Numbered from the stretch's first letter, positions 16,260 through 24,181 are shown. The stretch: DNA of 64,000 nucleotides from Oscillospiraceae bacterium (GCA_017508045.1 JAFVZT010000027.1:1-64000); one strand, 5' to 3'. The notes: generated by a model from the sequence alone, not told the origin. Translations and numbers: made by a program.

Positions 16260-16952
16260 ATGATTTATAGTGCAGAAGTACAGCATATGTGCTCCGTGGC
16301 CAAGGGTGCCTACCACGGCCCCGCACCCATTCCCGAAGAAGGCAAGTGGGTTCAGGTCAAGGAAATTAAAGATGTCAGCGGTTTTACCCACGGCATCGGC
16401 TGGTGCGCTCCTCAGCAGGGCTGCTGCAAGCTGACCCTAAATGTGAAGGAGGGCATCATTGAAGAAGCTTTGGTGGAAACCTTAGGTTGCTCCGGTATGA
16501 CACACTCCGCAGCAATGGCTTCCGAAATTCTCATCGGTAAGACTCTGCTTGAGGCACTAAACACTGACTTGGTGTGTGATGCCATTAATACCGCAATGCG
16601 TGAGTTGTTCCTGCAGATCGTCTACGGCCGCAGCCAGTCCGCTTTCTCTGAAGACGGCTTGGCCGTTGGTGCTTCTCTGGAGGATTTGGGTAAGGGCCTG
16701 CGCAGCCAGGTTGGCACAATGTTTGCCACCAAGGCAAAGGGTCCCCGTTACTTGGAAATGGCTGAGGGCTATGTCACCCGTATTGCCCTGGATGAGAATG
16801 ACCTGATCACCGGCTATGAGTTTATCAATCTGGGTAAGATGATGGACTTTATCAAAAAGGGTGACGATGCAAACGAGGCTCTGAAAAAGGCTAAGGGCAG
16901 CTATGGTCGCTTTGCTGATGCAGCTAAGTACATCGACCCCCGTCACGAATAA
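16260..16952 (+). CDS. Iron-sulfur cluster assembly scaffold-like protein (NifU-like)
   Basis: A 230-residue protein with NifU/IscU-like features. Cysteines occur in MCSVAKG, GWCAPQQGCC and LGCSGMTHSA; the last resembles the NifU-N Cys motif. The family usually has a scaffold domain of about 125 residues, so the C-terminal half (about 130-230) is additional. It is known as the constant genomic partner of GGGtGRT protein, here 15 bases downstream. A role in Fe-S cluster or metal handling is inferred from the fold, not established. Codon use is strongly biased, implying high abundance. Confidence 0.75.
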   Translation: MIYSAEVQHMCSVAKGAYHGPAPIPEEGKWVQVKEIKDVSGFTHGIGWCAPQQGCCKLTLNVKEGIIEEALVETLGCSGMTHSAAMASEILIGKTLLEALNTDLVCDAINTAMRELFLQIVYGRSQSAFSEDGLAVGASLEDLGKGLRSQVGTMFATKAKGPRYLEMAEGYVTRIALDENDLITGYEFINLGKMMDFIKKGDDANEALKKAKGSYGRFADAAKYIDPRHE

Positions 16953-16967
16953 GAGGAGGACTACACA

Positions 16968-17969
16968 ATGGCTTTGTTTGAAGGTTACGAAAGAAAAATT
17001 GACAAAATCAACGGTGTCCTCGCTCAGTACGGCCTGAAATCCGTTGAAGAATGCCGCGAACTTTGTGTTGCTAAGGGTTTTGACCCCTATGAAATCGTCA
17101 AGGGCATTCAGCCCATTGCTTTTGAGGACGTTGCATGGGCTTACTGCGTAGGCGCTGCTATTGCTCTGAAGAAGGGCGTTTCCGGTGCTGCTGAAGCTGC
17201 TGAAGCAATCGGCATTGGTCTGCAGGCATTTTGCATCCCCGGCTCTGTTGCTGAGGACCGCAAGGTCGGTCTTGGCCACGGTAATCTGGGTGCAATGCTT
17301 CTGCGCGATGAAACCAAGTGCTTTGCATTCCTGGCAGGTCACGAGTCCTTTGCAGCTGCAGAAGGCGCTATCGGTATCGCCCGCAGCGCTAACAAGGCTC
17401 GTAAAGAGCCTCTGCGCGTTATTTTGAACGGATTGGGCAAGGATGCCGCGCAGATTATCTCCCGTATCAACGGCTTTACCTATGTAAAGACCCAGTTTGA
17501 TTACTACACCGGCGAGCTGAAGATTGTTGAGCGCATCCCCTATTCCACCGGCGAGCGCGCAGCAGTTAACTGCTACGGCTGTGACGATGTCCGTGAGGGC
17601 GTTGCAGTTATGCACTTTGAGGGCGTTGACGTTTCCATCACCGGTAACTCTACCAACCCCACTCGCTTCCAGCATCCTGTTGCCGGCACTTATAAGAAGG
17701 AGTGCATCGAACAGGGTAAGAAATACTTCTCCGTTGCTTCCGGCGGCGGTACCGGTCGTACTCTGCACCCCGATAATATGGCTGCAGGTCCTGCTTCCTA
17801 CGGTATGACCGATACAATGGGTCGTATGCACGGCGACGCTCAGTTTGCCGGTTCCTCCTCTGTTCCCGCCCACGTTGAGATGATGGGCTTCCTGGGCGCA
17901 GGTAACAACCCCATGGTCGGTATGACCGTTAGCGTTGCTGTCGCTGTTGAGGAAGCACTGAAGGCTTAA
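16968..17969 (+). CDS. GGGtGRT protein
   Basis: A 333-residue protein of the family named after its ASGGGTGRTLHPDNM motif (about 259-273), followed by GPASYGMTDTMGRMHGDAQFAG. The family function is unknown. It is soluble, has cysteines at SVEECRELC and NCYGCDDV, and pairs with a scaffold-like protein, suggesting a metal or Fe-S related role. Special here: codons after 17930 are supplied by an integrated element. The last 12 residues (SVAVAVEEALKA) replace the chromosomal version SVAVAVEEAIKG, now stranded at 28679-28717. The protein is thus complete but chimeric at its C-terminus. AGAGGAGG precedes the start. Confidence 0.88.
   Translation: MALFEGYERKIDKINGVLAQYGLKSVEECRELCVAKGFDPYEIVKGIQPIAFEDVAWAYCVGAAIALKKGVSGAAEAAEAIGIGLQAFCIPGSVAEDRKVGLGHGNLGAMLLRDETKCFAFLAGHESFAAAEGAIGIARSANKARKEPLRVILNGLGKDAAQIISRINGFTYVKTQFDYYTGELKIVERIPYSTGERAAVNCYGCDDVREGVAVMHFEGVDVSITGNSTNPTRFQHPVAGTYKKECIEQGKKYFSVASGGGTGRTLHPDNMAAGPASYGMTDTMGRMHGDAQFAGSSSVPAHVEMMGFLGAGNNPMVGMTVSVAVAVEEALKA
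17901..17930 (+). repeat. Left attachment site core (attL)
   Basis: A 30-bp segment identical to 28649-28678. It encodes GNNPMVGMTV of the GGGtGRT protein. Inside lies the short inverted repeat GGTC-GGTAT-GACC (17915-17927), a plausible integrase core-site layout. Identity stops exactly at both edges (preceding base A versus C). Confidence 0.92.
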
Positions 17970-18012
17970 TTCTTCGGAATAACCCCTTATTTATAGCGAA
18001 TATCTAATATTG

Positions 18013-18053
18013 TCCCCCGAAATTCTGCAAAGCGGATTTTCGGGGGATTTTTC
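18013..18053 (+). terminator. Element-borne terminator for the GGGtGRT gene
   Basis: TCCCCCGAAAT-type stem (18013-18024 with about 18036-18047) and a TTTTTCT tract, 44 bases after the restored stop codon. It replaces the original terminator now at 28737. Confidence 0.8.
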
Positions 18054-18078
18054 TTTGCCACCACTTTTGCCACCAAAT
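18054..18078. repeat. Left-end direct repeats, candidate integrase arm sites
   Basis: Two copies of TTTGCCACCA (18054-18063 and 18066-18075) with 12-base periodicity. The same pair with the same spacing occurs near the right end at 28501-28521, in the same orientation. Confidence 0.55.
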
Positions 18079-18165
18079 AGGGCTCTTTTTTAGTGGAAAT
18101 CCGTATTCTTGTCATATCACAACCATACAGAAAAGCAGCCTCTGCATGACACAGAGGCTGCCGAG

Positions 18166-19665
18166 TTAGGCGCTTTCATATTGGATTTCCAAGAGGCTAT
18201 GCATAAAGGCCTTTCTTTGTGCAGCATCCAGCGATTTGAAGTATGCGAGGATTTCCGCATCGCCAAGATTCTCCGGAACTTTGCTCGGTACAGTACCCAA
18301 GCCACGGATTTCCTTTGTGGCGCTATAAAACTCTTCACCGGTTACAGACATATACCCCTGAGTTGTATCCACATTCTTGTGGCCCATAATTACAGCAATC
18401 ATATGGTCCCTCATTTGCCCCTCTCGGGCTGTACTTGCGAATGTATTTCGCAGTGAATGAAGGTTAAAATCGCTCATAATTTCTTCCTTGCCGTTTTTGC
18501 CCTGGATGGAAGCCAGTATATCCGTAGCGTAATCAGGTCGAACCAACTCACCATTTTCACGAACATTCACGAAATGAATGGGGTATCCTATGCCGTGCGG
18601 ATTTATGATACCGCTTTCCAGCCTGTCAATGGCAAAACCACCACGGTGATTGGTTTTCTTAGAAAACGACTCATAAGTGCGGCCCTCCAAAAGCGGTTCA
18701 TACTCCCGGGTATAGTGATAGTCAATGTAGTCCGAGCCAAGCACAGCAGCATTGCGTTCCTGCTCCTGTTTCTTCTTCAGAAGCAGCTGGTACAGGTTTT
18801 CGGATATTGGAATAATCCGTTTGCTGTCGTATTTGGGATTTCTCGCTAAATACCGGCAGTGTTCCAACTCTGGGTGAGATTTCACCGTTTCTTCCTCAAA
18901 AGGGAAAAGCTTTTCATCACGCTCGGCAACTTTGATTTGCCGGGTCAGATAAATCAGCCGGTTATCAAAATCGATATCCTCGAAAGCAAGCCCCATGATT
19001 TCAGACCGGCGCATACCGGTTTCTATTGCAATCATTAATACCAGATGCCCGGGTGTCCCCTCCGGATATCGCTGCAGGCACTTCTCTAAGACCGACGCAT
19101 CAACTGCCGCACGACGCTGGATGTTTTTGGGGCAGGTTGGCACTTGATGATAGAAATTGGGAGACTGATATGAAACCAGCGGGGATTTCTCGATGTATTG
19201 CTGCTCATAAGCATACTGGAAGATTTGCTTCAAAAGACCACGCGTATTATCAATTGTACTTAACGCATCCGAAGTATGTAAATATCGGTTATCCAAGTAG
19301 TCCGCCAATTGTTTTTCGTAGTTTTCGCTGAGGCTGGTCATTTTGATTGCTCCGAACACATCCAGAACCGGTGCGAGCAGCTTCTTATATGCCAATTTTG
19401 TGGATTCCGCAAGCCGGTTGCTCATGTACGGCTTCCACACCTCCTCCACAAAGTCGGCAAATGTGATTTTGGCTGTATCGACATCCAGCGTTCTCCTATG
19501 CAGCCGAAGGGCGGCTTTACCGGCCGCCAGTGCCTCTGCCTCCGTAGCAAAACCATCCCGTTGTGCGGTTCTTCTGCGGAGGTTTTCATCGTAGTAGTGG
19601 TAGTAATATCCGTATGTTTTACGGAATCGGGTCTTTACTTCAACTTTCCGGGCACCTTTGGGCAT
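18166..19665 (-). CDS. int: Tyrosine recombinase / integrase of the element
   Basis: A 499-residue phage-type integrase. An N-terminal AP2-like arm-binding region (about 1-60) is rich in basic and aromatic residues, and a SAM-like core-binding domain spans about 68-160. The catalytic domain has Arg219 (TGMRRSEIMGL), His403-x-x-Arg406 (HSLRNTFA), His429 (MGHKNVDTT) and nucleophile Tyr438 (QGYM). Three in-frame upstream ATGs exist within the next gene, but the ATG at 19665 is chosen because AGAGGAG precedes it and the family N-terminus begins there. It sits next to attL, as expected. It overlaps the upstream gene by 26 bases. It should integrate and, with an excisionase, excise the element. Confidence 0.93.
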   Translation of the reverse strand: MPKGARKVEVKTRFRKTYGYYYHYYDENLRRRTAQRDGFATEAEALAAGKAALRLHRRTLDVDTAKITFADFVEEVWKPYMSNRLAESTKLAYKKLLAPVLDVFGAIKMTSLSENYEKQLADYLDNRYLHTSDALSTIDNTRGLLKQIFQYAYEQQYIEKSPLVSYQSPNFYHQVPTCPKNIQRRAAVDASVLEKCLQRYPEGTPGHLVLMIAIETGMRRSEIMGLAFEDIDFDNRLIYLTRQIKVAERDEKLFPFEEETVKSHPELEHCRYLARNPKYDSKRIIPISENLYQLLLKKKQEQERNAAVLGSDYIDYHYTREYEPLLEGRTYESFSKKTNHRGGFAIDRLESGIINPHGIGYPIHFVNVRENGELVRPDYATDILASIQGKNGKEEIMSDFNLHSLRNTFASTAREGQMRDHMIAVIMGHKNVDTTQGYMSVTGEEFYSATKEIRGLGTVPSKVPENLGDAEILAYFKSLDAAQRKAFMHSLLEIQYESA

Positions 19666-20125
19666 TGTGAATGCTCCTCTCTGTCTCAATATAGTTTGCC
19701 AGTTCATCCATAGAGATATCCAGCAGTCTCGACATTTCCACCAGCTCGGCATAGCGGAAGTCAATTTCAAACAACAAGCGGGTTGCCAGCATATGCTTAG
19801 AAAGCCCAAGCTGCTTGGCAAAAGCGGACTCGCTCTTGTACTTCTGCTTAATCAGCTTCCGGATGCCGATAGGCTCCTCTTTATGGACCAATGGCGTGCG
19901 AAAATAGAATCCGATTTCACCGGTTTCAATGTCCAGCAGTTCGCAGATTTTGAGAATTTCCTCCACCTTGAAGGGCGTGAGGCATCTGAATCGGTATGAA
20001 AGCTGGTGTTTGTTCATCCCGATTTGAGTGGCAAAGGCACACTCCGTATTGTATTTGTCCGCGATTTTCTGACGCAGGGCAGAAAAGTCCCGCGGAGTAG
20101 GGTAACAGCATTTCGTATTGGTCAT
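19640..20125 (-). CDS. DNA-binding protein with two tandem HTH repeats
   Basis: A 161-residue protein built from two similar halves. Residues about 14-75 and 86-147 share the pattern LRxxIxxKYxxExAFAxQxGxxKHxLxxR and a closing ICELLDI or MSRLLDI. Each half looks like a Cro/CI-type HTH of the DUF739 sort. An internal duplication is evident by eye. It overlaps the excisionase-like gene upstream by 4 bases and the integrase downstream by 26, so the four genes int, this gene and both excisionase-like genes form one transcript. It may be a regulator of integration or a recombination directionality partner. Confidence 0.75.
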   Translation of the reverse strand: MTNTKCCYPTPRDFSALRQKIADKYNTECAFATQIGMNKHQLSYRFRCLTPFKVEEILKICELLDIETGEIGFYFRTPLVHKEEPIGIRKLIKQKYKSESAFAKQLGLSKHMLATRLLFEIDFRYAELVEMSRLLDISMDELANYIETERSIHNAQRCPES

Positions 20126-20409
20126 AGTTCAGGCCTCTCCTTCCAATAAATCGTCGTTTCGCTTTTGATAATGTACTGGGCCAGGGCATCGTGCCGGATG
20201 CGCGTTTGTCCCACATTGATATGGGGTAGTTCTCCGGTTCGCACAAGTTCGTACACAACATCCCGGCTGACGTGCAGAATTTTCGCTGCTTCTGCAACAG
20301 TGTAGGTTTTGAATGCGGGGTCAATATCCGCATCGCGCATCGGCAGACGAGCCGCCAATTTCTGTGCATATTCTGCCAAATCCTTTGGCAGGCAAACAGT
20401 CACTTTCAT
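20122..20409 (-). CDS. Excisionase-like MerR-type HTH protein, copy 2
   Basis: A 95-residue protein with a helix-turn-helix domain of the excisionase/AlpA DNA-binding type at about 34-80: TVAEAAKILHVSRDVVYELVRTG, then LPHINVGQTRIRHDAL. It is paralogous to the gene directly upstream (about half of the HTH residues identical). It likely directs the integrase toward excision or regulates the promoter. Start overlaps the upstream stop by 4 bases. Confidence 0.8.
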   Translation of the reverse strand: MKVTVCLPKDLAEYAQKLAARLPMRDADIDPAFKTYTVAEAAKILHVSRDVVYELVRTGELPHINVGQTRIRHDALAQYIIKSETTIYWKERPEL

Positions 20410-20675
20410 TGATTCATTCCTCCATTGGTATTGTTGCTTTCGTGCTGCATCAAAAAGGCAAGCAGCACATCATGGCGTATACGGGTAACACCAATCTTGA
20501 TACTGGGCAATTCACCTGATTTAATCAGGGCGTATACCCGGTCGGTGTTTGTATGCAGAATTTTCGCTACCTCTGCTACGGTATAGCTTTTAAATTCCAC
20601 AGCCATAACAGGTTCTTGAGGACGCATGGCATAAAGCAAATCCTCCGCATATTTTTGCATTTTCTTATCTAACAT
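20406..20675 (-). CDS. Excisionase-like MerR-type HTH protein, copy 1
   Basis: An 89-residue protein with the same HTH signature as its neighbour: TVAEVAKILHTNTDRVYALI followed by LPSIKIGVTRIRHDVL. It is the first gene of the int transcript, with AAGGAGAG before the ATG. Its leader of about 300 bases contains a strong terminator-like hairpin, so expression of the whole excision/integration module may be controlled by readthrough. Confidence 0.8.
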   Translation of the reverse strand: MLDKKMQKYAEDLLYAMRPQEPVMAVEFKSYTVAEVAKILHTNTDRVYALIKSGELPSIKIGVTRIRHDVLLAFLMQHESNNTNGGMNQ

Positions 20676-20969
20676 AGAAAATCTCTCCTTGTATTTAATA
20701 TTCCGGTATATGACCCCAGATAAGGTTCCGTCGCTCTTCAGCCGGTGACGGTCGCTGTTGGAGTATTCTATCTCATGTACCCCTCATACCGGGGGCTTTG
20801 CCGCAAATAAAAAAGGCAAGCCATTCGTCGTTAAGTGACGAAAAAGCTTGCCTAAAAAGCAAAAAAGGTAAGACTACCCCCGTGCACTTAACTAAGACTA
20901 AGTTACGTACACGGCGTATCTTACGATTACTAAGCCGTTAATTCCATTGCCATAGTCCCGATGACAATC
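20676..20969 (-). ncRNA. Structured leader RNA with internal terminator
   Basis: There is no gene in this stretch. The minus-strand transcript from the promoter at 20978-21007 would contain hairpins 20911-20938 (ACGGC arms) and 20881-20913 (CGTG and TAACT arms). These overlap at 20911-20913, so they exclude each other. They are followed by a nested hairpin at 20814-20853 (AGGCAAGC arms, inner TTCGTC arms) with a TTTTTTATTT tract, a textbook intrinsic terminator ahead of the first gene. This suggests attenuation or a regulatory RNA. I do not recognise a known riboswitch class. Confidence 0.6.
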
Positions 20970-20977
20970 GCAATAAT

Positions 20978-21007
20978 ATTTTATCACGACAGCCCCCGTG
21001 AGGTCAA
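20978..21007 (-). promoter_or_regulatory. Promoter of the excision/integration transcript
   Basis: Minus-strand TTGACC (21002-21007), an 18-base spacer and TAAAAT (20978-20983). Confidence 0.65.
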
Positions 21008-21040
21008 TAGTAATAATATAAACTATTTGTTAACAAAAGT

Positions 21041-21064
21041 GCCGTGTGAAATCCATCACACGGC
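21041..21064 (-). terminator. Terminator of the XRE repressor gene
   Basis: A 9-bp stem GCCGTGTGA with a 6-base loop directly follows the repressor gene on the minus strand, followed by ACTTTTG. Confidence 0.65.
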
Positions 21065-21072
21065 GCTGCTTT

Positions 21073-21345
21073 TTATTTATCTATGGGGTCTGTGCTGATT
21101 TCCTCCCGGTTAAGGAGGGCATCATAGCCGACCTTTAGCACATCGGCAAGATACACAAGCTCTATGTCGGTCACAAACCGCTTGCCTGCCTCGATGCGCT
21201 GGATAGCGTTCTTATCCACATCCAGCCCGTGGAGCTGGAGATGTCCGGCAAGCTGGTTTTGGGAAAGGCCGGCGGCTTTCCGAAATGCAGCAATGTTCTT
21301 ACCGCAGATATTGTTAGCGCCACTCCTGGTCTTATTAATAAACAC
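21073..21345 (-). CDS. XRE-family repressor of the element
   Basis: A 90-residue single-domain HTH_3 protein: NIAAFRKAAGLSQNQLAGHL, then DVDKNAIQRIEAGKRFVTDIELVYLADVL. I choose the GTG at 21345 because GGTGG lies 8 bases before it. A GTG at 21393 would lie inside an operator and lacks a ribosome site. It faces the cargo operon divergently, and two near-identical 19-bp palindromes lie in between. It therefore probably represses the cargo operon and itself. Confidence 0.78.
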   Translation of the reverse strand: MFINKTRSGANNICGKNIAAFRKAAGLSQNQLAGHLQLHGLDVDKNAIQRIEAGKRFVTDIELVYLADVLKVGYDALLNREEISTDPIDK

Positions 21346-21383
21346 TGCTTCCGCCACCTTTCGGCATAAATATTTCAGATTTA

Positions 21384-21455
21384 TGACATTCACTACTTGT
21401 CATTTCGAATATTGTATGCTAAAATGGTGCAGAGAATGACACTCACTAAATGTCA
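21384..21455 (+). promoter_or_regulatory. Divergent promoter with twin operators
   Basis: Operator 1 (21384-21402) reads TGACATTCACTACTTGTCA, and operator 2 (21437-21455) TGACACTCACTAAATGTCA: both are palindromic with TGACA/TGTCA arms and nearly identical centres, 53 bases apart. The plus-strand promoter is TTGTCA (21397-21402), 17 bases, TAAAAT (21420-21425). Operator 1 overlaps the -35 box and operator 2 lies just past the start point. Confidence 0.75.
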
Positions 21456-21491
21456 GACGGAAATATAAATATAGAAAGGGGCTTTTAATTT

Positions 21492-22118
21492 ATGCCTTAT
21501 TGTCAAAACTGTGGCACAGAAGTGGCCGGAAACTTCTGCCCGAACTGTGGCGCTCAAACGGGCTCTGTACCCCAAGCAGCTCCGCAACTTATCATTCACA
21601 AGGATGTGGATGTAAAACCCAGATATAATACCATTTCACTGGCGATTGCTGGATGGATGGGCTTTGCGTGCTTGATTATGACGCTGGTCTTCTTTATCTA
21701 CGGCGTCTTAATCGTTGAGGGAACCTTTGGCGACAAGATGGGCTTTCTGGTCGCTACACTTGTTTGTGCGGGTCTGACCTATCTATGTTATTTGCCTGGT
21801 ATTAGTACCATCCGCAAGCGTTCCCCTGAGGGAGAGGTGATGTCCACATTCTGGAGCTTCTTCGGAAAGTCTTTCCTTTTCTTTTTTGCATGGGGCGTTA
21901 CCATTGCTGGTTGTGTCTATATTATTGGTATCTTTTTCAAGGTTTGGCGTTTTGGTCTGTGGGCTTCTCGTCCTAATGATGACCAGTACACTGCTTTTGT
22001 GGACGGTAAAAAGATTCCCGTTACAAGATATTATGATGACTTGCCTGACTACGGAGCAAGAGGTGACTGGGTTTATCGGGACGAAAATGGTGAGTTCTAC
22101 CGCCCGCCTGTCAAATAA
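21492..22118 (+). CDS. Zinc-ribbon multi-span membrane protein (element cargo)
   Basis: A 208-residue protein. An N-terminal zinc ribbon carries four cysteines (CQNCG and CPNCG, residues 4-22), then three hydrophobic segments follow (about 49-75, 82-103, 117-147), and a charged C-terminal tail of about 60 residues with many Tyr and Asp. No enzyme motif. It is the first gene of the repressor-controlled cargo unit, 17 bases before the surface-protein gene, so the two may work together at the envelope. AAAGGGG precedes the ATG. Confidence 0.7.
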   Translation: MPYCQNCGTEVAGNFCPNCGAQTGSVPQAAPQLIIHKDVDVKPRYNTISLAIAGWMGFACLIMTLVFFIYGVLIVEGTFGDKMGFLVATLVCAGLTYLCYLPGISTIRKRSPEGEVMSTFWSFFGKSFLFFFAWGVTIAGCVYIIGIFFKVWRFGLWASRPNDDQYTAFVDGKKIPVTRYYDDLPDYGARGDWVYRDENGEFYRPPVK

Positions 22119-22135
22119 CAAGGAGGAACAACCGT

Positions 22136-23866
22136 ATGAAAAGACTTATGAGCACCCTGTTAGCTGTTGTGGTGATTATGGCACTTGCTGTGCCTGCTAT
22201 GGCTACCGGGGAGACAGAATCAACAGAACCACAGCTTTACGCAGATGCCTACGACATGACCTACTATGTTGGTGGGTATGGAGCTATGCCTAATCGTTAT
22301 CAATGTCAAGTCAGATATCCGGAAGAAGGTTATGCTGAGTGGTTCGACATTTCCTATGGCGACCCTATTGTGGCAGAGTGGCCTGCAAAAGCCGGTACAT
22401 ACACCGTGACCTTTGAAAAGACGACCAAAATTGAGGGCGCAGGCGACACGGAATATACCTTTAATCTGTCTATGAACATTACCGTTTTGGAACTGCCTGA
22501 GTTGTCCGGCAAGTGCGGCGATAACATGACATGGAGCTTTGATACCACAAGCGATACCCTTACCGTTTCAGGCACTGGCGATATGTACGCTGTCGCAGCA
22601 AGTCGTGATGATTTCTATAATGAGCAATATACTTACGAACCCGGTTGGTGGTATCTTCCTGTTAAGCATATTATTGTTGAGGAAGGCATAGAAAACCTCT
22701 CAAATTTTGCATTTGCTCAGGTGAATGGCTACTACAAAATTCACGAGACAATCAAACTGCCTACCACGTTGAAGGCTATCCCTGAGTATGGATTCCTGTT
22801 TTCTACCGCAATGACCTCTCTGGTCATTCCCGAGGGTATTACTTCATTGACCGGTTGGCCTTTTGGCTCTCCCGGCAATAGCTTTATTGCTTTGACTGAC
22901 CTATATCTGCCCTCCACACTGACGGAGATGGACTATTTAACGCTTCTCATATCTGGCCTTGATAACAGACACGCAACGCAGACATTGAAAGCCATTCACT
23001 TTGCAGGAACTGAGGAAGAGTGGAAAGCAATTGCTCGTGTAGATACCGAAAGCCTTAAGGAACTGTATGGCGATGATTACGCCAGCTTCTACGAAAACTG
23101 GTGTGTACCTGCCAAGGATATGGTCGAAAAGCTTGTTGTCTTTGAACCCAAGGAAGGTGTGAAGGAAGAAGTCACCATTGAGAACGGCACTGCTACTGTC
23201 CCCGACAGCTCCGTGGAAATCACCGAGGGTGAGGATGTGGTCATTGATGTGACCGACACCGAGGAAAAAGTCAGCAGCGTAGTCATCGGCTCCGAGACTG
23301 TGGACAAGATTACCAATGCCGAGACCGCCGTGGAAATCAAGCTGCCCGATGCCACCGTCAGCTTTGATAAGACCGCCGTTGGCTCCATCGGCACACAGGC
23401 CGGTGAGGCTGCCGTTACCATCGTTGCCAAAGAGGTCGAGGATACCACTCTGACCACCGAGCAGAAAGCCGCTCTGGAAGAAAAGGAAGTCCATACCATT
23501 CTGAATCTGGAAGCCTTTGCCGGTGAGACCAAAATCACCGAGTTTGGCGGCGGCAAAGTCACGATTTCCGTGCCTTTCGCGCTGCCCGAGGGCAAGGCCG
23601 GTACTGACTACTATGTAGCGTATGTAGCAGACGACGGCACCATCACCGCTATGCCCACCACCTATGCCGATGGCGTTTTGAGCTTTGAGACTACCCACTT
23701 CTCCAGCTATGTGGTTCTGGAGAATAAGACCACCACACCGGAACCCACGCCTGACCCCAGCAACCCCCAGACAGGCGATAATAGCCACCTGATGCTGTTT
23801 GTTGCAATGATGGTCGTTAGTGCCGCATGCTTGACCGTCTGCCTCACCAAGCGTCGTGCTTTCTAA
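22136..23866 (+). CDS. Cell-wall anchored BspA-like surface protein (element cargo)
   Basis: A 576-residue secreted protein. The signal peptide covers residues 1-24 (basic start, hydrophobic core, AMA-type cleavage). An N-terminal Ig-like/bacterial repeat region spans about 30-120. A leucine-rich BspA-type region spans about 140-290 (LPTTLKAIPEYGF, LVIPEGITSL, LYLPSTLTEM). A Val/Thr/Glu-rich beta domain follows to about 530, then NPQTG (543-547), a hydrophobic helix and a KRR tail: a sortase sorting signal of variant form. It probably mediates adhesion or cell contact. From about 23150 codon use shifts to a GC-richer pattern, hinting at a fused origin of the two halves. AAGGAGG precedes the start. 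Confidence 0.82.
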   Translation: MKRLMSTLLAVVVIMALAVPAMATGETESTEPQLYADAYDMTYYVGGYGAMPNRYQCQVRYPEEGYAEWFDISYGDPIVAEWPAKAGTYTVTFEKTTKIEGAGDTEYTFNLSMNITVLELPELSGKCGDNMTWSFDTTSDTLTVSGTGDMYAVAASRDDFYNEQYTYEPGWWYLPVKHIIVEEGIENLSNFAFAQVNGYYKIHETIKLPTTLKAIPEYGFLFSTAMTSLVIPEGITSLTGWPFGSPGNSFIALTDLYLPSTLTEMDYLTLLISGLDNRHATQTLKAIHFAGTEEEWKAIARVDTESLKELYGDDYASFYENWCVPAKDMVEKLVVFEPKEGVKEEVTIENGTATVPDSSVEITEGEDVVIDVTDTEEKVSSVVIGSETVDKITNAETAVEIKLPDATVSFDKTAVGSIGTQAGEAAVTIVAKEVEDTTLTTEQKAALEEKEVHTILNLEAFAGETKITEFGGGKVTISVPFALPEGKAGTDYYVAYVADDGTITAMPTTYADGVLSFETTHFSSYVVLENKTTTPEPTPDPSNPQTGDNSHLMLFVAMMVVSAACLTVCLTKRRAF

Positions 23867-23885
23867 GCGATAATCTAATAAAATC

Positions 23886-23923
23886 GTGAGCGAGTTGCGC
23901 TAATGCGTGACCCGCTCACTTTT
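23886..23923 (+). terminator. Terminator of the cargo operon
   Basis: GTGAGCG (23886-23892) pairs with CGCTCAC (about 23913-23919) and is followed by TTTTCT, 20 bases after the surface-protein stop. Confidence 0.75.
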
Positions 23924-24181
23924 CTATATGGGATTCCAAACATCAGATATGTGATATAAATGGAAATATATACACCGGTGGTCGTTACTGCGGTATCCCG
24001 CCAAATGCTGACGGCAAGCACAATGGTGGGTTACAAAATATAGTAAGTTATCTTCGATATATTAATCAGGGGTCCGAGGCCGCCGCGCCCGTATATACTC
24101 AATAGAGGTATCCAAAATTATATATAAATGAAGTCCTCTCTGTCATTGTAATGGAAAGACAATAACAAGGAGGCTTAATTT
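23924..24181. other. Non-coding region before the primase gene
   Basis: About 250 bases without a credible gene. It is AT-rich except for a GC-rich block near 24070-24090 and ends in AAGGAGG ahead of the primase. Its place just upstream of a replication protein makes it a candidate replication origin, but I see no clear iterons. Confidence 0.35.

Noticed and set aside
16557..17873. Long open frame of 438 codons on the minus strand opposite the scaffold and GGGtGRT genes
   Set aside because: It is a by-product of the strong codon bias of the plus-strand genes. It has low-complexity protein composition, no ribosome site and no recognisable domain.
22937..23788. 283-codon minus-strand frame opposite the surface-protein gene
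   Set aside because: The Gly-rich translation mirrors the repetitive Val/Thr/Glu coding of the plus strand. No start context or motif.
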